The notes beneath the pieces are model-generated. The model ran no database searches. It saw only the letters and a program-made list of their open reading frames with translations, and was not told the origin of the DNA. The position numbers were made by a program, and so were the translations under genes. From NCBI GenBank assembly GCA_021802685.1, contig JAJZRM010000070.1, positions 1 to 10,230 of the forward strand: a stretch of 10,230 bases of DNA, read 5' to 3'. Positions 6,872-10,230 of this stretch are shown piece after piece; the stretch's first letter is position 1, and each line of letters opens with the position of its first letter. This DNA comes from Deltaproteobacteria bacterium (GTDB taxonomy: Bacteria; Desulfobacterota; Deferrimicrobia; Deferrimicrobiales; Deferrimicrobiaceae).

Positions 6872-8200
6872 ATGGCCGACGTGAAACCGTTCCGAGGGAT
6901 CCGTTACGATGTCGGCCGCGTGGGCGAACTGTCCCGCGTGGTGGCCCCGCCGTACGACGTCATCTCCCCGGAGGAGCAGGAGGCCCTGCACCGGCGCCAC
7001 CCGCGCAACATCGTGCGGATCGACTTCGGCATGGCGCGGGACGGCGACGGCCCGGGGTCGGACAAGTACGCCCGTGCGGCGGGCTGGTACCGTGGATGGC
7101 TCTCCGACGGGACGCTCGTGCGCGACGCCGTTCCCTCCCTTTACTATTACGAGCAGGAGTTCACGATCGCGGAGAAGAAGACTTTCGTGCGGAAGGGGTT
7201 CCTCGGGGCCCTCCGGTTGTCTCCCTTCGGGGAAGGGGTGGTGTTCCCCCACGAGCGGACCCTCTCCAAGCCGAAAGAGGACCGGCTCGCCCTGATGCAG
7301 GCGACGGACGCGCACATGAGCCCCGTATTCGGGCTTTTCTCGGATCCCGGAAACGAGGTGCTGGGCGGGCTGCGCGCCGGGATGGCCGCCGCCCCCGACC
7401 TGGCCGCCGTCGACGACCTGGGCGTGCGGCACCGCGTCTGGACGGTATCCCAGCCGAAGGCGATCCATGCCGCCGTCGCGAAGATGGCCGGCAAGGGAGT
7501 GTTCATCGCCGACGGCCACCACCGGTACGAGACCGCGATCGCGTTTCGGGACGAGATGCGCGCGAAGCACGGGGTGAATCCCGGCGCGGCGTACGAGCAT
7601 GTGCTGATGTTCCTGTGCAACATGGACGACGAGGGGATCGTCATCCTTCCGACGCACCGGGGGATCCATTCCCTTCCGGATTTCTCGGCGGAACGGTTCC
7701 TTTCGAAGGTCCGCGCGATCCTCCCGGTGGAAAGCGGGGACGGGTCGCCCGAGGACGCGATGAGGGCGGTGGAGACGGCCGGCGCCAAGGGTAAGGCCAT
7801 CGGCTGGACCGCGGACGGAAACCGGTTCCACGTGGCGACCTTCCCGGACCTTCCGCGGTTCTGCGAAAGGCACCTGGGGAATTTCCCGCCGCCGCTTCGA
7901 TCCCTCGACGTGGTGCTGCTCCATGGGTTCCTGCTCGAGCAGGTGCTCGGCATCTCCGCCGAGGCGGTGACGGCGGGGCGGCATGTGAAATATTACAAGG
8001 ATCCCGCAAAGGCGGCGAAAGACCTGTCCACCGGCGCGATCCAGGCCGCCTTCTTCCTGAACGCGGTGACGATCCCGGAATTCCGCGGCGTGTCCCTCTC
8101 GGGGCACGTCCTTCCGCAGAAGGCCACCTTTTTCTACCCGAAGATCGGCACGGGGCTGCTCATCTTCCCCGTGGGGGTGGATGACCGCGTCCCCGGGTAA
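6872..8200 (+). CDS. DUF1015 family protein
   Basis: This 442-residue protein has the complete DUF1015 (PF06245) architecture and normal family length. It shows the N-terminal KPFRGIRYD and VVAPPYDVIS (23-32), FPHERTLSKPKEDRL (125-139), IADGHHRYETA (212-222), LPTHRG (259-264) and the C-terminal LPQKATFFYPKIGTGL (414-429). It appears soluble: I see no signal peptide or membrane helix. The biochemical role is not established as far as I know. The D-G-H-H-R motif resembles the nucleotide-handling G-x-x-R type motif of ParB/Srx-fold enzymes such as free-serine kinases, but that resemblance is only by eye. I recall DUF1015 genes often sitting beside serine-biosynthesis genes in other bacteria (unverified); here they do not. 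AAGGAG lies 11 bases before the ATG, 7 bp after tsaC, and the 3' end overlaps the next gene by 20 bp. Confidence 0.9.
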   Translation: MADVKPFRGIRYDVGRVGELSRVVAPPYDVISPEEQEALHRRHPRNIVRIDFGMARDGDGPGSDKYARAAGWYRGWLSDGTLVRDAVPSLYYYEQEFTIAEKKTFVRKGFLGALRLSPFGEGVVFPHERTLSKPKEDRLALMQATDAHMSPVFGLFSDPGNEVLGGLRAGMAAAPDLAAVDDLGVRHRVWTVSQPKAIHAAVAKMAGKGVFIADGHHRYETAIAFRDEMRAKHGVNPGAAYEHVLMFLCNMDDEGIVILPTHRGIHSLPDFSAERFLSKVRAILPVESGDGSPEDAMRAVETAGAKGKAIGWTADGNRFHVATFPDLPRFCERHLGNFPPPLRSLDVVLLHGFLLEQVLGISAEAVTAGRHVKYYKDPAKAAKDLSTGAIQAAFFLNAVTIPEFRGVSLSGHVLPQKATFFYPKIGTGLLIFPVGVDDRVPG

Positions 8201-8930
8201 TCGCCCCGTTTCGGGCTCCGCGGGGCCCCCCCGCCTGTCGATCCGGCAGCCGGAAGCGGGAGGTTACCGTTTTTCGATCGATTCCGTCCTGCTCGCCGGC
8301 TTCGCCGCTCCCCATTGCCGCGGAACCGTCCTCGACCTGGGGACGGGATGCGGAATTCTCCTGCTCCTCCTCTCAAAGCTTTCGACGGAGACGGTTTCCG
8401 GCGCCGGCGTGGAGCGCCAGGAGGAACTTCTCGCCTGTGCCCGGGAAAATGTCCGGGCAAACGGTTTCGAGGATTCGCTGCGCGCCGTGGAGGGCGATTT
8501 CCGCGGGGAAATTCCGGGTGTCGAACGGGGAGCTTTCGACCTGGTGGTGTCCAATCCGCCGTATGGGCGGCTGGGCCGGGGGCGGCGCAACCCGGATCCG
8601 GGCAAGGAGGCGGCCAGGCATGAAGTGGCATGCTCCCTTCCGGAGCTGTTCGCCGCCGCCCGGCGATACCTGGCTCCCCGGGGGCGGTTCGCGCTGATCC
8701 TTCCGGCGGATCGTTTGCCCGAGATCATGGATTGCGCCCGGCGGGAAGGGTTGCGGGGGGAGTCGTTCCGCGCGGTCCGCCCCCGCGAAGGGTCACCCCC
8801 GAACCGGATCCTCTATTGCGCTTCCCGGGAAGGAAGCGGCGCCGCGCGCGCGCTTCCTCCCCTGGTTCTCCACGGGGTGCGGGAGAAATACTGCCCCGAG
8901 GTGGAGCGGATCTGCCGCCTCTTCCGCTGA
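8181..8930 (+). CDS. TrmN6-like SAM-dependent methyltransferase (tRNA1(Val) A37 N6-methyltransferase family)
   Basis: This 249-residue class I methyltransferase has the SAM-binding motif LDLGTGCGIL (51-60) and the acidic GVERQ (76-80) after the second strand. The catalytic NPPY (125-128) is typical of amino-group methylation of adenine or glutamine. The GGYRFSIDSVLLAGF entry (27-41) and the NPDPGKEAARHE segment (137-148) after NPPY are hallmarks of the TrmN6/YfiC group, which methylates N6 of A37 in tRNA1(Val) in E. coli. Substrate identity in this lineage is inferred. The ATG at 8181 lies 20 bp inside the DUF1015 gene behind GGGGGTGG; no better in-frame start follows before the conserved core. 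About 20 poorly conserved, Gly/Pro/Ser-rich residues precede the domain. Its stop codon sits in the loop of a small hairpin, and it converges with dciA 10 bp away. Confidence 0.82.
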   Translation: MTASPGNRPVSGSAGPPRLSIRQPEAGGYRFSIDSVLLAGFAAPHCRGTVLDLGTGCGILLLLLSKLSTETVSGAGVERQEELLACARENVRANGFEDSLRAVEGDFRGEIPGVERGAFDLVVSNPPYGRLGRGRRNPDPGKEAARHEVACSLPELFAAARRYLAPRGRFALILPADRLPEIMDCARREGLRGESFRAVRPREGSPPNRILYCASREGSGAARALPPLVLHGVREKYCPEVERICRLFR

Positions 8931-8938
8931 GGCGGAAG
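8921..8938. terminator. Short hairpin at the convergent gene junction
   Basis: CTTCCGC (8921-8927) and GCGGAAG (8932-8938) form a perfect 7-bp GC-rich stem with a 4-base TGAG loop, placed between the ends of two convergent genes. The TGA stop of the methyltransferase lies in the loop, and the dciA stop is 3 bp beyond the stem. A symmetric hairpin here could serve both transcripts. No clear U-tract follows on either strand, so canonical intrinsic termination is doubtful; it may instead block 3' exonucleases. Confidence 0.35.
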
Positions 8939-8940
8939 CC

Positions 8941-9393
8941 CTACTCTTCCCTGGGACGCAGGCGGCGGGAGATGGCCCGCAGACTTTCCCGCATCTCCGG
9001 ATCGGCCACATCGGACAGCCCTTCCGGATCGGGGGAAGCGGCATCGGGCGGCTCCTCCGAGGGGGCGGGTCCATTCGCTTCCGGGAGAGGGACGGTTCCC
9101 ACCGCGAACCGCAGGTCGGAGACGGGATTCTTCGGTCCGGCCGCACCGGCGATCTTCGACAGCAGCGCCGGTTTGCAGAGCTGGAGTTCCTGGGCCCAGG
9201 CGTGGTTGGGCACGGTGATGGTCAGCACTCCGTTGCGAAACCTCGCAGGCGCCGTCCTGGACGCCAGCAAAGGCCCCGCGATCCCGGGCCACGCCTTGTG
9301 AAGGGAGACGAGGAGGGCCACCTGGGGGAGGTCGAGGGACGCCAGGTACCGCTCCAGGTCGGCGGAGAGGGGAACCGGCCCCTTCCGGGTCAC
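8941..9393 (-). CDS. dciA: DciA-family (DUF721) replicative helicase loader
   Basis: Reading leftwards from a GTG at 9393-9391 to a TAG at 8943-8941 gives a 150-residue protein. Residues about 10-100 are a DUF721 domain: LHKAWPGIAGPLLASRTAPARFRNGVLTI with the invariant Trp35, VPNHAWAQELQL with Trp66, and the closing strand VSDLRFAVG. DciA assists loading of the DnaB replicative helicase in bacteria that lack DnaC/DnaI. Residues 101-130 are a Pro/Glu/Ala-rich, likely disordered linker, and the end (DPEMRESLRAISRRL) looks like a short helix seen in many relatives. The GTG overlaps the TGA of the upstream membrane-protein gene as GTGA, so translational coupling explains the rare start. GGAGG is about 14 bases away, which is long. 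An upstream in-frame ATG exists but would run deep into the neighbouring gene and adds no family sequence. Confidence 0.85.
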   Translation of the reverse strand: MTRKGPVPLSADLERYLASLDLPQVALLVSLHKAWPGIAGPLLASRTAPARFRNGVLTITVPNHAWAQELQLCKPALLSKIAGAAGPKNPVSDLRFAVGTVPLPEANGPAPSEEPPDAASPDPEGLSDVADPEMRESLRAISRRLRPREE

Positions 9394-9686
9394 GTTCGCA
9401 CCCGGCGCCTCCGCCGGATCATGCCCCCTGCGACCTGTCCCAGCACGGCGCAGGCGAAAAAGGCCGGGATCGCCCACTCCGTCACGTGGTTGGACCATCG
9501 CAGGTACGCGATCAGCGGGACGGAGAGGTGGACATAGAAAAACCATGCGGGAGAAAACTTCCGGTACCCCTCGCGGACGTATCCCAGGGGGATGTTGACC
9601 GCCAGCGCGGCCGCGCAGATGAGGACCATGGGACCGTAAACGGGCGCGGGAAACGGGAAGAGGGTGGCTGCGGTCATGCAGTCCAT
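9390..9686 (-). CDS. Small conserved three-helix membrane protein of unknown function
   Basis: A 98-residue protein with three predicted membrane segments (about 17-36, 47-63 and 71-90) and an Arg-rich C-terminus (RRRRR, 91-95). That tail suggests the C-terminus is cytoplasmic, which for three helices puts the N-terminus outside. The stretch NIPLGYVREGYRKFSPAWFFYVHLSVPLIAYLRW is distinctive. I recognise the same NxPxGYxR…KFSxxWFxYxHxxVPxxxxLR pattern in uncharacterised small membrane proteins of anaerobic bacteria, from memory and not verified. Two starts are possible: ATG 9686 with AGGA 10 bases upstream, or ATG 9677, which would be leaderless if the palindromic -10 is used. Its stop overlaps the dciA start, so the two form an operon. 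A reproducible link to helicase loading would be interesting, but none can be inferred from sequence. Confidence 0.72.
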   Translation of the reverse strand: MDCMTAATLFPFPAPVYGPMVLICAAALAVNIPLGYVREGYRKFSPAWFFYVHLSVPLIAYLRWSNHVTEWAIPAFFACAVLGQVAGGMIRRRRRVRT

Positions 9687-9695
9687 TATAATGGA
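9682..9695. promoter_or_regulatory. Perfect 14-bp palindrome with TATAAT on both strands (candidate divergent promoter)
   Basis: TCCATTATAATGGA is its own reverse complement. It lies exactly between the leftward membrane-protein gene and the rightward DUF3343 gene. It contains a consensus -10 hexamer on each strand: TATAAT at 9687-9692 rightwards and at 9690-9685 leftwards. Expected transcript starts would be near 9699 and 9678, only a few bases before ATG 9704 and ATG 9677. No recognisable -35 hexamers are present at 16-18 bp, so an activator or another sigma factor would be needed, or the palindrome is instead a regulator's operator. The palindrome is directly seen; its promoter role is inferred. 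Confidence 0.4.
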
Positions 9696-9703
9696 TTCCT
9701 GTT

Positions 9704-9970
9704 ATGACCCACGATTCGTCCCAGGAGATGATCCTCGTCTTCCGCGGCACCCACCAGGTGTTGTCCGCCGAGAAGCGGCTGAAAAAAGGCGGGGTGTCGA
9801 TGCGCCTGATCCCCGTTCCTCGGCGCCTGACCTCCGACTGCGGCCTGGCCATCCGGATTCCTTTGAAGGAAAGGGACCTTGCCCGGGAGGTCCTCTCCGC
9901 CTCGCGGCTCCTCCCGGTTTCCGTCCACATCCCCCGCGGGGACGGAGAGTACGACGCCGCCTCCCTGTGA
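9704..9970 (+). CDS. DUF3343 / putative Se/S-carrier-like small protein
   Basis: The 88-residue product matches the DUF3343 family (PF11823, Se/S carrier protein-like). Features are LVFRGTHQVLSAEKRLKKGG (11-30), where the Thr-His…AEK pattern is typical, and MRLIPVPRRLTSDCGLAIRI (33-52) with the single conserved cysteine Cys46 in SDCG. The family name comes from the idea that this cysteine carries a sulfur or selenium atom for trafficking, for example towards SelD or sulfurtransferases; this is not proven for most members. Start choice is open: ATG 9704 has only a weak ribosome-binding site, and the second ATG, at 9728, has AGGAG directly abutting it with no spacer. The conserved part begins at the second Met, so either fits. 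It stands alone on its strand, with no selenium gene in view. Confidence 0.8.
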   Translation: MTHDSSQEMILVFRGTHQVLSAEKRLKKGGVSMRLIPVPRRLTSDCGLAIRIPLKERDLAREVLSASRLLPVSVHIPRGDGEYDAASL

Positions 9971-10020
9971 CCGCCTGCCTTGAAAAAAAACCAAAGTTTT
10001 TCCCTTGCCGATCCGATAAG

Positions 10021-10086
10021 ACGAACAGGGAAGGGGATGGCCGGAACCGCCGCGGGACGGGGGCTTCATCGGCCGATACTGTTCGT
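10021..10086. repeat. Inverted repeat upstream of the terminal promoter
   Basis: ACGAACAG (10021-10028) and CTGTTCGT (10079-10086) are perfect 8-bp inverted copies separated by 50 bp. The right copy ends on the first T of the -35 box. Between them are GGCCG (10040-10044) and CGGCC (10070-10074), which could extend the pairing, and a 10-bp palindrome ATCGGCCGAT (10068-10077). The arrangement could be a two-site operator for a regulator of the downstream promoter, or a structured 3' end of the DUF3343 transcript. I see no terminator U-tract after it. Confidence 0.35.
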
Positions 10087-10114
10087 TGACATGACGGGAT
10101 TTTGTAGATATTAT
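10086..10114 (+). promoter_or_regulatory. Sigma-70-type promoter for the exported-protein gene
   Basis: TTGACA (10086-10091) is a perfect -35 hexamer, followed by a 17-bp spacer and TATTAT (10109-10114), one mismatch from the -10 consensus. The surrounding DNA is AT-rich compared with the rest of the window. Transcription would start near 10121, giving a leader of about 25 bases that contains the GGGAGG ribosome-binding site at 10136-10141. This is the clearest promoter in the window. Confidence 0.75.
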
Positions 10115-10145
10115 ACACACTTCCATAATTTTTTCGGGAGGTAGG

Positions 10146-10230
10146 GTGGCGAGACAAACCATGGGCATTTCGGCCGGAGCGTTCCTCCTGTTGCTTCTGG
10201 TCGAGGTCCCGATAAACGCGCAACCCGTAG
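10146..10230 (+). CDS. Start of a secreted or envelope protein (3' truncated by window edge)
   Basis: An open frame starts at GTG 10146, 4 bases after GGGAGG, and runs off the window after 28 codons. The translation MARQTMGISAGAFLLLLLVEVPINAQPV is a textbook signal peptide: a basic N-terminus (Arg3), a hydrophobic core of about 12 residues with five consecutive leucines, and a likely signal peptidase I site after INA. There is no lipobox cysteine in view. ATG 10161 is an alternative start but would leave 19 bases to the ribosome-binding site and remove the basic residue. The strong promoter upstream suggests an abundant product. The family cannot be told from the visible part. Confidence 0.6.
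   Translation, partial: MARQTMGISAGAFLLLLLVEVPINAQPV

Noticed and set aside
9982..10002. A-tract and T-tract (AAAAAAAA … TTTTT) after the DUF3343 gene as an intrinsic terminator
   Set aside because: The possible stem is only A-T pairs with no GC-rich part, too weak for a convincing terminator.
10021..10086. LexA/SOS box reading of the CGAACAG…CTGTTCG repeat
   Set aside because: The half-sites are 50 bp apart, whereas known LexA boxes have 4-8 bp spacing.
9664..10089. A 141-codon plus-strand frame overlapping the DUF3343 gene
   Set aside because: It is in a different frame from the DUF3343 match, is Pro/Arg-rich and has no ribosome-binding site.

Overview
The window is a compact, gene-dense, high-GC stretch of about 10.2 kb of bacterial chromosome. 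Almost all of it is coding, and genes are separated by 0-25 bp or overlap by 4-20 bp. Gene content (a Mla/MCE lipid transporter, a purH-purD-purE run, DUF89, DUF1015, DciA and a DUF3343 Se/S-carrier-like protein) fits a Gram-negative, diderm bacterium. It is most reminiscent of high-GC 'Deltaproteobacteria'/Desulfobacterota. That placement is inference from gene family mix and composition, not from a marker phylogeny. I see no rRNA, tRNA, insertion sequence, CRISPR array or phage gene.

Left block (1-8930, all plus strand). The end of an MlaF-type ABC ATPase (1-353) is followed after about 110 bp by an MCE/MlaD-type substrate-binding protein (465-1985) with a β-rich C-terminal extension. Fifteen bases later a purine run begins: purH (2001-3563), purD (3589-4875) and purE (4875-5363). 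It continues with 4-base start/stop overlaps into a DUF89 damage-control phosphatase family gene (5360-6232) and a YrdC/TsaC threonylcarbamoyl-AMP synthase (6229-6864). A DUF1015 gene (6872-8200) and a TrmN6-like methyltransferase (8181-8930) complete it. The spacing suggests one long transcription unit serving cell-envelope lipid traffic, purine synthesis, metabolite repair and tRNA position-37 modification.

Middle block (8941-9686, minus strand). A dciA (DUF721) helicase-loader gene and a 98-residue three-helix membrane protein overlap by a GTGA junction and converge on the TrmN6 gene. A 7-bp hairpin sits at the convergence point.

Right block (9687-10230). A 14-bp perfect palindrome with TATAAT on both strands lies between the membrane-protein gene and a divergent DUF3343 gene (9704-9970). 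After a short spacer with an inverted repeat comes a near-consensus sigma-70 promoter (TTGACA, 17 bp, TATTAT). It drives the first 28 codons of a secreted or lipid-exposed protein that runs off the right edge.

Most of this is housekeeping. The parts worth a second look are the MCE protein's barrel-like tail, the operon that ties two poorly understood families (DUF89, DUF1015) to purine and tRNA-modification genes, and the palindromic divergent promoter. I did not find a convincing undescribed defence or mobile system.
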